Assembly (NCBI RefSeq): GCF_003996855.1
Contig: NZ_NRQY01000001.1
Span: 2,598,351 to 2,662,350 of the forward strand
From: Morganella morganii
GTDB taxonomy: Bacteria > Pseudomonadota > Gammaproteobacteria > Enterobacterales > Enterobacteriaceae
Length of the DNA stretch: 64,000 bases
Reading direction: 5' to 3'
A program made the position numbers and the translations under genes. This document shows positions 17,134-25,399 of the stretch, in pieces; the stretch's first letter is position 1; each line of letters begins with the position of its first letter. A model generated the notes under the pieces. It saw only the letters and a program-made list of their open reading frames with translations, was not told the DNA's origin and ran no database searches.

Positions 17134-18404
17134 ATGGAAAAGATTCAGTCAATCAGAGGGATGAGAAGTGTGCTTCCGGAAGAAACACCGGTCTGGCAGT
17201 GGCTGGAAAACCGGATCAGGAATATCACTTCCCGCTACGGCTATCAGGAGGTCAGGCTGCCGATTCTGGAACCGGTTGCCCTGTTTGAGCGCGCGGTCGG
17301 TGAATCCACCGATATCGTCTCAAAAGAGATGTATAACTTCCTCGATAAGAGCGGCGAGCACATCACCCTGCGTCCGGAAGGTACCAGTGGTTGCGTCCGG
17401 ACCGTGATTGAGAACAACATGTGCTACAACACCACGCAGCGCCTGTGGTATCAGGGCCCGATGTTCCGTTATGAGCGTCCGCAGAAAGGCCGTCTGCGCC
17501 AGTTCACCCAGTTCGGGGTGGAAACCTTCGGCATGCCGGGAGCGGATGTGGATGCCGAGCTTATCTTTATGGTGAAAGATATCTTTAAGGCGCTCGGCGT
17601 GGATAAGCACGTCCGCCTGGAGATTAACTCCCTCGGGACACCGGAAGAGCGCTCAGAGCACCGTCAGCAGCTGGTGAATACTTTATGCAGCACAAAGCGC
17701 TGCTGGATGAGGACAGCCTGCGCCGTCTGGAAACCAACCCGCTGCGTATCCTGGACAGCAAAAACCCGGATATGCAGGAGATGATTGAAGCGGCGGCGCG
17801 CCTGCTGGACTTCCTCGGGGAGGAATCACAACAGCACTTTGATGAACTGCGCCGCCTGCTGGACAGCGAAAATATTGCCTATGTGGTCAATCCGCGTCTG
17901 GTGCGCGGACTGGATTACTACACCCGTACCGTATTTGAGTGGATCACGGAAGAGCTGGGATCACAGGGAACAGTCTGCGGCGGCGGCCGTTATGATGGTC
18001 TGGTCGAATTATTCAGCGGCAAACAGTTACCGGCCTCCGGGTTTGCTATCGGGATCGAACGGCTGTTACTGCTGATCCAGACTCTCGGCCTGGATAAAGA
18101 AATTGTAAATCAGCCGGATATCGTGGTGACTTATGAAGATCCGGCACAGAATGTGGAAGCGCTGTTACTGGCTAATACACTGCGCCATCAGTTACCGCAA
18201 TATAAAATCCTGAATGATTTCACCCGTGCCAAACTGAAACGTCAGCACAGCAACGCGCTGAAATCCGGCTGCCGTTACATTGTGACGCTCAACCGCGACG
18301 GAGAGATAGGCCTGTGGGATCTGGCGGCGAACACCAATGAAACGGTGACCACAGACACGCTTGCCAGTGCATTTCTGAATAAAACCATCACCGCGATGGC
18401 CTGA
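17134..18404 (+). CDS. hisRS: histidyl-tRNA synthetase of the histamine cluster, frameshifted
   Basis: A class II histidyl-tRNA synthetase, attaching histidine to tRNA-His. Motifs: LRPEGTSGCVR (motif 2 entry), QGPMFRYERPQKGR, FTQFGVETFG, the HisA signature LVRGLDYYTRTVFEW, CGGGRYDGL and motif 3 GFAIGIERLLLL. All catalytic residues are present, unlike the upstream fusion. The frame breaks at 17677-17680; one added T restores QLVNYFMQHKALLDEDSLRRL. The repaired protein is 423 residues, the same size as E. coli HisS. ATG 17134 follows an AGAGGA Shine-Dalgarno, 10 bases after hdcT2. It is probably a second copy next to a housekeeping hisS, perhaps keeping tRNA-His charged while the decarboxylase drains histidine. 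Confidence 0.92.
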
Positions 18405-18428
18405 TAAACAGCAACATAACATTAATGA

Positions 18429-18456
18429 AAGCACTGTTTTTACAGTGCTTTTTTCT
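18429..18456 (+). terminator. terminator of the histamine operon
   Basis: A 9-bp stem (AAGCACTGT / ACAGTGCTT) with a short T loop is followed by a T-rich tract. It lies 24 bases after the hisRS stop. Being symmetrical, it may also serve the convergent GntR-family gene. Confidence 0.88.
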
Positions 18457-18465
18457 TTTTTACTT

Positions 18466-19275
18466 TCAGGCTTTTACCGTAAAATGGAAATGATAAAAAT
18501 CACTGCGGCAGATAGCCGTGCCGTATTCCAGCACTCTGCCCGTTTTATCGCGGCTTCTGAGGATAATTTTCATCAGTGAGGCCGTCGGCGGGACAGAAAG
18601 CAGTTTTGCTTCTTCCGGTGTCGGGTGGCAGATAGAAAGTGCATACTCCTGCACATCCGGCTCAATTCCCTGCGCCAGCCAGTGTGCGTACAGAGAGCCG
18701 TCCAGCAGATCAGGACGCGGCAGAAACGATTCCGGAATAAACATGGTCTCCAGCGATACCGGAATATCATCCACCAGCCGGACACGTTTGATCACCGCCA
18801 TGGTATCCCCGGCAGATAATTCCAGTTCAGAGGCCAGTGAATCCGGCACTAAGTCCAGCTGACGGATAAGCCAGCGGCTGGACACCTTACCGCTGCCGGC
18901 CGCCTGTGCGGAAAATCCGCCACCGGAAAGATTGTACTGCACCGGCAGGTTAATCTGTGTGCCTTTACCATGATGTTTCACCACCAGCCCCTGTTTCAGC
19001 AGTAAGTCCAGTGCTTTCACCACAGTGACGCGGGATATTCCCAGCGACTGAGACAAACGGCGCTCAGACGGCAGAACACAGCCGTGCGTCAGCTGCTTTT
19101 GTGTGATCGCATCTTCAATTCCTTGTTTTAACTGAATATATAACGGAACAGTTGATTGCTGATTAAGACTGTGCTGTAAAAAAGTGAGAAAATCATGTTC
19201 CACAAATAGATCCCTGTCATGCTGCGGATAACGGCTGAAAGCAGTGTAACAACTTTTGTGTCTGCTATCACACAT
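18466..19275 (-). CDS. yegW: GntR/HutC-family transcriptional regulator (YegW-like)
   Basis: A DNA-binding repressor with an N-terminal winged helix-turn-helix (VPLYIQLKQGIEDAI ... LPSERRLSQSLGISRVTVVKALDLL, about residues 43-85) and a C-terminal UTRA effector domain (VIKRVRLVDDIPVSLETMFIP). It is divergent from an ADP-ribosylglycohydrolase/permease/sugar kinase set, as E. coli yegW accompanies yegU and yegV, and probably controls that operon. The ATG at 19275 gives about 25 residues before the conserved region, and a GTG near 19203 is an alternative start. The effector is unknown. Confidence 0.85.
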   Translation of the reverse strand: MCDSRHKSCYTAFSRYPQHDRDLFVEHDFLTFLQHSLNQQSTVPLYIQLKQGIEDAITQKQLTHGCVLPSERRLSQSLGISRVTVVKALDLLLKQGLVVKHHGKGTQINLPVQYNLSGGGFSAQAAGSGKVSSRWLIRQLDLVPDSLASELELSAGDTMAVIKRVRLVDDIPVSLETMFIPESFLPRPDLLDGSLYAHWLAQGIEPDVQEYALSICHPTPEEAKLLSVPPTASLMKIILRSRDKTGRVLEYGTAICRSDFYHFHFTVKA

Positions 19276-19293
19276 TGATTAAAATAATACCAA

Positions 19294-19412
19294 CTGGACT
19301 ACAACTGGACTTATTTATAGTCTATTATATACTCTGTAAAAACAAAGGCTCCACAGCAGTTTTATACCAATAATATAATTTGTTGTTTTTAATTCATTCA
19401 ACACCAGTCCAG
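19294..19412. promoter_or_regulatory. candidate GntR-family operator half-sites
   Basis: CTGGACT occurs twice as a direct repeat (19294-19300 and 19305-19311), and its exact inverse AGTCCAG occurs at 19406-19412, 11 bases before yegU. The three heptamers lie in the only intergenic gap between the divergent regulator and its presumed target operon, and a TATACT hexamer (19328-19333) could be a -10. This layout suits repression, but no binding data can be inferred. Confidence 0.45.
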
Positions 19413-19422
19413 ATAATAATAA

Positions 19423-20472
19423 ATGACACAATCAGCAGCAGTCCCGTTAAGTGTGACAGAAAAACGGATTCTTGGTTGCCTTTACGGGCAGGCAACCGGG
19501 GACGCCATGGGCATGCCGTCGGAACTCTGGCCAAAGAGCCGGGTCCGTCAGCACTTCGGCTGGATTGATACTTTCCTGCCGGGCCCTGAGGAGAATATTG
19601 CCGCCAACGAGTTTGTTGCCGGGGAATTTACCGATGACACCAGTCAGTGTGTTGCCCTGATGGATGCCATTATTGAGGAGCACGGTGCTGTCGTCCCGCA
19701 GACGATCGCCCGCCACATAATGGCGTGGGCCACCCGGATACAGGCATTTGAAAAAAATATTCTGGGGCCGACATCAAAAGCTGCGCTGAATGCCATACAC
19801 CAGGGAATACCTTTAGATAAAATAGAGGCAAATGGTGTGACCAACGGTTCCGCGATGCGTGTCGCGCCCGTCGGTTGCCTGATGCCATCATATAATACAG
19901 AACGTTTTATTGAGCAGGTCAGGCTCTCCTGTCTGCCGACCCACAAATCCGATATCGCCATTGCCGGTGCTGTCGTGATTGCCCGGGCCGTCAGTCTGGC
20001 TGTTGAGGGCACTGACTGGTCTGCGATAAAACAGGCTGTCATACCGCTGGCTGACACTGTTCAGCGCCGGTTTGAGTCCACCTTCAGCCCGCTGCTGGGC
20101 CGGAGGATTATGTACGCCCTCAATGTGGTCCGCGGGCGGACGGACGAAGAGCAGGCACTGACTGATCTCTATGAGATAGTCGGCGCCGGTATGGATAATA
20201 TTGAATCTATCCCGTGTGCAATTGCACTCGCGGATTTAGCCAACACCAATCCCGTACGCTGTGCGGTACTGGCTGCAAATCTGGGCGGAGACACGGACAC
20301 CATCGGTGCCATGGCAACGGCCATCTGCGGCGCAATTCACGGCATTGACAGTTTTGATGCTGACAGTATCGCATTGATAAATCATACAAATAATATCGAT
20401 TTTACGCCGTATGCACTCAGTCTGGCGAAGTTCAGGCAGGAGTATGCCGCGACGAACAGGATGATGTCATGA
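19423..20472 (+). CDS. yegU: ADP-ribosylglycohydrolase-family protein (YegU-like)
   Basis: A DraG/ADP-ribosylglycohydrolase-fold hydrolase of 349 residues. Metal-binding motifs are visible: the N-terminal GCLYGQATGDAMGMPSE, FTDDTSQCVALM (the T-D-D/T triad) and C-terminal NLGGDTDTIGAM. These coordinate the two Mg ions used to cleave N-glycosidic bonds of ribosyl or nucleoside-like substrates. With the kinase and permease downstream it probably hydrolyses an imported nucleoside or ADP-ribose-like compound instead of ADP-ribosylated protein. It is first in the operon, with a 4-base overlap with the permease gene. Confidence 0.87.
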   Translation: MTQSAAVPLSVTEKRILGCLYGQATGDAMGMPSELWPKSRVRQHFGWIDTFLPGPEENIAANEFVAGEFTDDTSQCVALMDAIIEEHGAVVPQTIARHIMAWATRIQAFEKNILGPTSKAALNAIHQGIPLDKIEANGVTNGSAMRVAPVGCLMPSYNTERFIEQVRLSCLPTHKSDIAIAGAVVIARAVSLAVEGTDWSAIKQAVIPLADTVQRRFESTFSPLLGRRIMYALNVVRGRTDEEQALTDLYEIVGAGMDNIESIPCAIALADLANTNPVRCAVLAANLGGDTDTIGAMATAICGAIHGIDSFDADSIALINHTNNIDFTPYALSLAKFRQEYAATNRMMS

Positions 20473-21869
20473 GTCAGCAATCTGTACCTTCAGCATTGAA
20501 CAAAACCGATCCGACTATAGAAGAACTGGGGATCGGCCTGATCCCGCCCTCCCGGCAGACCAAAAAACCTGCCGAACTGTTCTTTGTCTGGTGTGCCGCT
20601 AATATCGGCATTCTCGGCGTGGTCTACGGCGCGATTATTGTGTCGTTCGGACTTTCCTTCTTTCAGTCTGTTTTAGCGGCGGTGGTTGGTGTCGCCTCCT
20701 TTATTTTAGTGGGGATCACCAGTATCGCCGGAAAAATCGGCCGTACCACCACTCTCACCCTTTCCCGTGCCAGCTTCGGCAAAAGCGGCAATATCGTGCC
20801 GACGGCCTTCTGCTGGTTTAACCTGATGGGCTGGGAAGCGGTGAATATCATCACCGGCACCCTGACACTGGCCGCCCTGTTTACCGCCATCGGGCTGGGC
20901 AGCGGACACCTGATGACCGCCATCGCGCTGATTCTGTTCGGCGGACTGACTGTTGTGGTCAGTATCCTCGGGCAGAACACCGTTTTGCTGATGCAGAAAT
21001 GGATCACCCGGATTTTCGGGGCAATGACCCTGTTTGTCGTGCTCTGGCTGCTGGCCACCGCCGACTGGCAGACATTAATCAGCCGCCCTTCCGGTAACTG
21101 GATCACCGGCTTCCTGCCTGCGGTGTCCATTATCGCCGCCGGAACAGGCATCAGCTGGGCGATTGCCGGGGCGGATTACAGCCGTGACCAGAGCCCGTCC
21201 TCATCACACAGCCGTATTTTCGGTTCCGTGGTCGGCGGCGCTGCACTGCCGCTGTTGCTGCTGATCCTAACCGGTATTCTGCTGACCGCGCAACTGCCAG
21301 ATCTGGCTGCGGAAGAGAACCCGATTGCCGCGATCGGCGGGCTGCTACCGTCCTGGATGGCGGTGCCGTATCTGGCCGCTGCCGTGGCCGGGATTGTCAC
21401 TATCGCCGTCCTCAGCCTCTATTCCGCCAGTCTCAATCTGCTGAGTATGGGGATCAAACTCAAACAGCGCACCGCCGTTGCTCTCGATGGCGTGATTGTG
21501 CTGGCGATCGCGATTTATGTTCTGTTTGTTTCCGGTGATTTCCTCGGGCCGTTTATTTCATTCCTGGTCTTCTGCGGGCTGTTTCTGGCATCCTGGGCGG
21601 CGATTTTTATCACCGATTACTACTGCAAACACAAAACCGCCGGTTACGATGAAGTTTCGCTCTACGGCGACACCGGGGTTATCCTGCCGACGTTTCTGTG
21701 CTGGCTGGGCGGCTCAGTTGCCGGGCTGCTGGTCACCAACACCGGCTTTATTAACGGGCCGTTTGCCACCGGTGTGTTTGAAAATTCCAGTCTGGGGCTG
21801 TTTGTCTCCTTCCTGGTGAGCATGGCGGCGTACCGCCTGACACTGATGATGAAACCGGCACGGAGTTAA
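20469..21869 (+). CDS. NCS1-family nucleobase/nucleoside:cation symporter
   Basis: A 466-residue polytopic transporter of the NCS1 family (CodB, hydantoin and purine permeases). The N-terminal ELFFVWCAANIGILGVVYGA, LTLSRASFGKSGNIVP and SWAIAGADYSRD (an N- or D-containing motif used in substrate binding) are typical. About twelve hydrophobic segments are present. In E. coli the yegU/yegV locus carries YegT, a major-facilitator nucleoside transporter, at this position, so a different transporter class has been recruited here. The substrate is likely a nucleobase, nucleoside or related heterocycle. Confidence 0.85.
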   Translation: MSQQSVPSALNKTDPTIEELGIGLIPPSRQTKKPAELFFVWCAANIGILGVVYGAIIVSFGLSFFQSVLAAVVGVASFILVGITSIAGKIGRTTTLTLSRASFGKSGNIVPTAFCWFNLMGWEAVNIITGTLTLAALFTAIGLGSGHLMTAIALILFGGLTVVVSILGQNTVLLMQKWITRIFGAMTLFVVLWLLATADWQTLISRPSGNWITGFLPAVSIIAAGTGISWAIAGADYSRDQSPSSSHSRIFGSVVGGAALPLLLLILTGILLTAQLPDLAAEENPIAAIGGLLPSWMAVPYLAAAVAGIVTIAVLSLYSASLNLLSMGIKLKQRTAVALDGVIVLAIAIYVLFVSGDFLGPFISFLVFCGLFLASWAAIFITDYYCKHKTAGYDEVSLYGDTGVILPTFLCWLGGSVAGLLVTNTGFINGPFATGVFENSSLGLFVSFLVSMAAYRLTLMMKPARS

Positions 21870-21878
21870 TCTGACCTG

Positions 21879-22835
21879 ATGGATGTAACGTTACTGACAC
21901 CACAGCGCCCGGTCGTGGTTATCGGCGCAGCTTTCGGCGATGTGATGCTGGAAGTGAATGCACTGCCGCGCAGCGGGGATGATATCAGCGCCCTGCCGCT
22001 CGGGCAGCAGATCGGCGGTTGCGCCTTTAACGTCGCCCGCGCCCTGAGCCGTCTCGGTATTGTGCCGGTCAACGGCATTCCCGCCGGCAACGGCAGCTGG
22101 GGAAAACAGGTCGTTGCCGCGATGGAAAAGGAAAACCTGCCGGTTCTGCTGCGCCATCAGTTGCACGATAACGGCTGGTGTCTGGCACTGGTGGAAGAGA
22201 GTAAAGAGCGCACATTCATCACCATCGAAGGCTGTGAGCAGCACTGGAGTGAGGAGTTGCTGGCACAAATTCCGGTGCCGGATAATGCCCTGATTTATGT
22301 TTCCGGTTATGAGCTGGTCAGCCCGGAAAGTGCACCGCTGCGTAACTGGCTGCTGGCGCAGAGTGAGGATAAAACCCTGTTTGCGGATTTCGGTCCGCGT
22401 CTGCGGGACATTGATCCGGACTTTATTGAACAGCTGCTGGCGAAAAAACCGCTGCTGACCGTCAACCGTGATGAGCTGGCACAGCTTAATCCGCGTGGCG
22501 GCAAGCAGTCTGATATACAGACAGACGATGCACAGGCGTTTGCCGACAGCTACGGTCTGCCGCTGATCGCGCGCTTTGATAAAGAAGGCGCCGTAGTGTG
22601 TCAGCCGGGACAACAACCGGTAAAAATCCCTGCCTTTACCGTACCGGTGGCCGATACTATCGCCGCCGGAGACAGCCACTGCGCCGGTGTTCTCGCCGGT
22701 CTGGCCTGCGGGCAGCCGCTCACGGATGCCGTCCGGATCGGTAACGCGGTTGCCGCCATTGTGGTCAGCCGTCCCGGGTCTGACGGCGCCCCCACCCGCA
22801 CTGAACTGAGTGATTTTTTACATCATCACCCCTGA
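21879..22835 (+). CDS. yegV: PfkB-family sugar/nucleoside kinase (YegV-like)
   Basis: A ribokinase-family (PfkB) kinase of 318 residues. The N-terminal signature GQQIGGCAFNVARALSRLG and the C-terminal PfkB signature with the catalytic Asp, ADTIAAGDSHCAGVLAG, are clear. It would phosphorylate the sugar or nucleoside released by, or imported with, the upstream hydrolase and permease. The gene starts 10 bases after the permease. A terminator follows. The exact substrate is unknown for the family member YegV. Confidence 0.85.
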   Translation: MDVTLLTPQRPVVVIGAAFGDVMLEVNALPRSGDDISALPLGQQIGGCAFNVARALSRLGIVPVNGIPAGNGSWGKQVVAAMEKENLPVLLRHQLHDNGWCLALVEESKERTFITIEGCEQHWSEELLAQIPVPDNALIYVSGYELVSPESAPLRNWLLAQSEDKTLFADFGPRLRDIDPDFIEQLLAKKPLLTVNRDELAQLNPRGGKQSDIQTDDAQAFADSYGLPLIARFDKEGAVVCQPGQQPVKIPAFTVPVADTIAAGDSHCAGVLAGLACGQPLTDAVRIGNAVAAIVVSRPGSDGAPTRTELSDFLHHHP

Positions 22836-22872
22836 AACACCGCCCGTTTACCCGACAGCGATGTTCATTCAG

Positions 22873-22896
22873 CCCCCTGTTTCCGGGGGTTTTTTA
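22873..22896 (+). terminator. terminator after yegV
   Basis: A GC stem (CCCCC / GGGGG, extending by an imperfect pair) with a short loop is followed by six T residues, 38 bases after the yegV stop. Confidence 0.85.
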
Positions 22897-23019
22897 TACG
22901 TAATATCCCGTCATTTTCTCTTTTTGCTCACAAAATTCCCGCCGAAAACGTGCATCACCAAAAATAACAGCCTTTAATCATCCCTGAATTAATATTTTGT
23001 ATTCGTTACCAAAGGACTG

Positions 23020-23604
23020 ATGATGAAGACCAATATCAAGCCACTCTACGGGAGCTGGAAAGAGGGTTTCGCCCTGGATAAACACACCGAATGGAGCAAA
23101 CCACTGGGTGAAAACAGTGCCGGGCACATGCAGTTTGATACAAAGAGAACAGAAGCGGGTGAAGCACTGTACCAGCTGAAATATAAACAGGACTGGTCGC
23201 AGCTTTATCCGCTCGCCAGGTGCCTCGCGGATAACATAAAAATCCGTTTTCCGGATGTTCATTTTGTCCTTCCCATGCCCGCATCCACCCGCCGTACACG
23301 TCAGCCGGTAACAGAAATTGTGCAGATGGTTTCAAAAATAACAGGCCTGCCACATTTTGATCATTTGCTGCTGAAAGAATCCGGTGGCACACCGCTCAAA
23401 AATCTGACCGGCAGGCAGGAAAAACTGGATGCCATCGGTGAACGCTTTTCTGTTTTTGATCAAATCCAAAATGACGGATGCTGGAAGGTCGTGGTGATAG
23501 ATGACATTTACCATACCGGTGCGTCGTTAGAGTCGGCCTGTCAAGTTCTTCGCGGTTATAGTAAAGTGAATAAGATTTATGTGGCTACACTCACCCGGAG
23601 ATAG
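23020..23604 (+). CDS. phosphoribosyltransferase-domain protein
   Basis: A cytosolic protein of 194 residues with a type I phosphoribosyltransferase fold. The PRPP-binding motif KVVVIDDIYHTGASLESAC is near the C-terminus, and a FVLPMPASTRRTRQP segment resembles ComF-type proteins. It lacks the ComF zinc-finger N-terminus. The next gene, 2 bases downstream, is a SLOG-like nucleotide-binding protein, and the pair is an isolated two-gene unit. ATG 23020 (or 23023) follows an AAAGGA Shine-Dalgarno. Enzymatic substrate unknown; not a recognisable pyrimidine or purine salvage enzyme. Confidence 0.75.
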   Translation: MMKTNIKPLYGSWKEGFALDKHTEWSKPLGENSAGHMQFDTKRTEAGEALYQLKYKQDWSQLYPLARCLADNIKIRFPDVHFVLPMPASTRRTRQPVTEIVQMVSKITGLPHFDHLLLKESGGTPLKNLTGRQEKLDAIGERFSVFDQIQNDGCWKVVVIDDIYHTGASLESACQVLRGYSKVNKIYVATLTRR

Positions 23605-23606
23605 GC

Positions 23607-24164
23607 ATGACGACGATTTTCGTCGCAGGATCGATAAAAATTAAAGTATTAGACCCTCTGGTCACTGAACGACTGCAAAAAATAGCCGATCGGAATCTCC
23701 GTATTATTGTCGGTGATGCCGCAGGTGCAGATTCAGCCGTTCAGCAATTTCTGAAACAAACCGGTTATGATCATGTCACCGTCTTCAGCAGTTCCCCGGT
23801 ACCGAGGCACAACACCGGAAACTGGCCTGTACAGGTCACAGAAACCACTTATGCACCGGGAAGCAGAGCATTTTTCACGGCCAAAGACCTGGCTATGGCA
23901 GCAGAAGCTGATTACGGACTGATGATTTGGGACAGCCGCAGTACCGGTACTCTCAGTAATGTGTTGGAGTTATTAAATCAAAAAAAATATTCCGTTGTGT
24001 TTATCCGGGATAAAAAACAGTTTCTTGTTGTGAAATCCCCGGATCATCTCAGTGAACTGGTCAGTCATATGCCACCGGACGCTTTTGCCGCTGCTGAGAA
24101 AAAAATTCAGCTGTCCGAAAAAATCACACAACTGAAAAACCGGCAAATCACGCTGTTCAGCTGA
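23607..24164 (+). CDS. SLOG/DprA-like nucleotide-binding protein
   Basis: A 185-residue Rossmann-like protein. The N-terminal strand FVAGSIKI and the motif IIVGDAAGADSAVQQFL (glycine-rich turn followed by GADSAV) resemble the SLOG superfamily, which includes DprA and TIR-linked nucleotide-binding sensors. LMIWDSRSTGTLSNVLELL matches the later conserved strand that recognises the ligand. The C-terminus is a charged helix. It is translationally coupled to the phosphoribosyltransferase. Related pairs have been proposed to make or sense nucleotide signals in conflict systems, but no function is established here. Confidence 0.7.
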   Translation: MTTIFVAGSIKIKVLDPLVTERLQKIADRNLRIIVGDAAGADSAVQQFLKQTGYDHVTVFSSSPVPRHNTGNWPVQVTETTYAPGSRAFFTAKDLAMAAEADYGLMIWDSRSTGTLSNVLELLNQKKYSVVFIRDKKQFLVVKSPDHLSELVSHMPPDAFAAAEKKIQLSEKITQLKNRQITLFS

Positions 24165-24166
24165 TA

Positions 24167-25228
24167 TCAGTAACTAATCGATGCCAGCAGATCATCAATA
24201 TTCTCAATCACTTCCCGGCTGGCGTCTTCCATCGCGGATAAATGCAGTTCCTCATCATGAAGCGAGCCCTGCGCCCTGGCTTCCAGCGCCAGACGTCCGG
24301 AGAGGTGCACCAGCCGGTGCGGTCTTTCCAGTTTACGGTAAGCATCATGACCGATAAACCGCTGCCCTTCGTTCGCGTAATACCATTTTCCCAGACGGCA
24401 TTGTGTGTGGTCATTAACAGATAAGTCAGCATTTCCGTCCAGAAGACGGCGGTAGATATCCCCTTTCCAGATAACGTGATCCAGCTTGACGGTATTCAGA
24501 AATTGCTGCACCGCCACAAACCGGATGATCGCCTCCATCCGCGAGGAACTCGTGATCATATTCTGTAAGCGATCTTCCGCCTGAACCGCAATATCACGGA
24601 TGCTGCACACCAGCTTCTGATTATCTTCCGCATCAGTATGAATGGCTTTGGCATGTGATTTAATTTTGCCGGTAAATGTGGTGATATTGACGGCTTCGTC
24701 CTGAATTTCACCGGATAACTGTTTTATTTCCCGGGCAATAACAGAAAACCCGGCCCCCCGGCTGCCGACATGAGAAGCTTCAATCGCTGAGTTAACCGCC
24801 AGCAGATTAGTCTGGTTGGCAAGACGCTCGATATTATTAATATTCTGATTAATCTGCCCCAGCACAGAGACCAGTTTCTGTGTGTAATCAAGCCCTTTAT
24901 CTGCGTGCTCACTGATATCATCCAGCACACTGCACAATTCCTGCATATAACGGCGTGTTTCACTGTTATGCAGCGCGATTTCATCCAGTGTGCCCTGCTC
25001 CCCCGCCAGGCGGGTGCCGGAATCCAGCAACGAGTTGCGGATAATTTCTATCGCCGCTATACCGTCCAGCAAATGACGGCACAAAATTTCGCCGTGATAG
25101 TGTTTTTGTTCATCCGCATTTTCCGTCATCGCGCTTTCTGCCTGCTCCGGAAAAAGATCCGGTACCTCCCGGAAAACAGCAGGCTGATTTTTTCGCATAA
25201 ATGTCCATTTTTTCATTATATTCAGCAT
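24167..25228 (-). CDS. soluble methyl-accepting chemotaxis-like protein with zinc-binding CZB domain
   Basis: A 353-residue cytosolic receptor. The central part (about residues 90-215) is the signalling hairpin of chemoreceptors, with NLLAVNSAIEASHVGSRGAGFSVIA in the tip region (recognisable against the usual NLLALNAAIEAARAG). The C-terminal part is a CZB zinc-binding domain: His in LDHVIWKGDIY, Cys in CRLGKWYY, and PHRLVH with paired His. No membrane segment or HAMP domain is present. It probably senses zinc availability or oxidants such as hypochlorite and signals to CheA. It converges with the SLOG gene, leaving 2 bases between stops. Confidence 0.85.
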   Translation of the reverse strand: MLNIMKKWTFMRKNQPAVFREVPDLFPEQAESAMTENADEQKHYHGEILCRHLLDGIAAIEIIRNSLLDSGTRLAGEQGTLDEIALHNSETRRYMQELCSVLDDISEHADKGLDYTQKLVSVLGQINQNINNIERLANQTNLLAVNSAIEASHVGSRGAGFSVIAREIKQLSGEIQDEAVNITTFTGKIKSHAKAIHTDAEDNQKLVCSIRDIAVQAEDRLQNMITSSSRMEAIIRFVAVQQFLNTVKLDHVIWKGDIYRRLLDGNADLSVNDHTQCRLGKWYYANEGQRFIGHDAYRKLERPHRLVHLSGRLALEARAQGSLHDEELHLSAMEDASREVIENIDDLLASISY

Positions 25229-25344
25229 GTCGCTCCCGCTTCAGACAGATAACACCAACTCAGAGAAATAGCGCAGATTGCCGCCAGAGACAGATTTACT
25301 ATCGGCGGGGAAAACGGAGGCTTTATGCGGACGGCGGGAAGTAA

Positions 25345-25378
25345 TAAAAAAGGCAGCGGATCTTATCAATCCGCTGCC
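25345..25378 (-). terminator. terminator after gntU
   Basis: A 10-bp perfect stem (GGCAGCGGAT / ATCCGCTGCC, 25352-25361 and 25369-25378) with a 7-base loop is followed on the minus strand by TTTTTATTAC. It lies 22 bases past the gntU stop. Confidence 0.88.
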
Positions 25379-25399
25379 CTGAGAGAAAAAACAGGGGTG

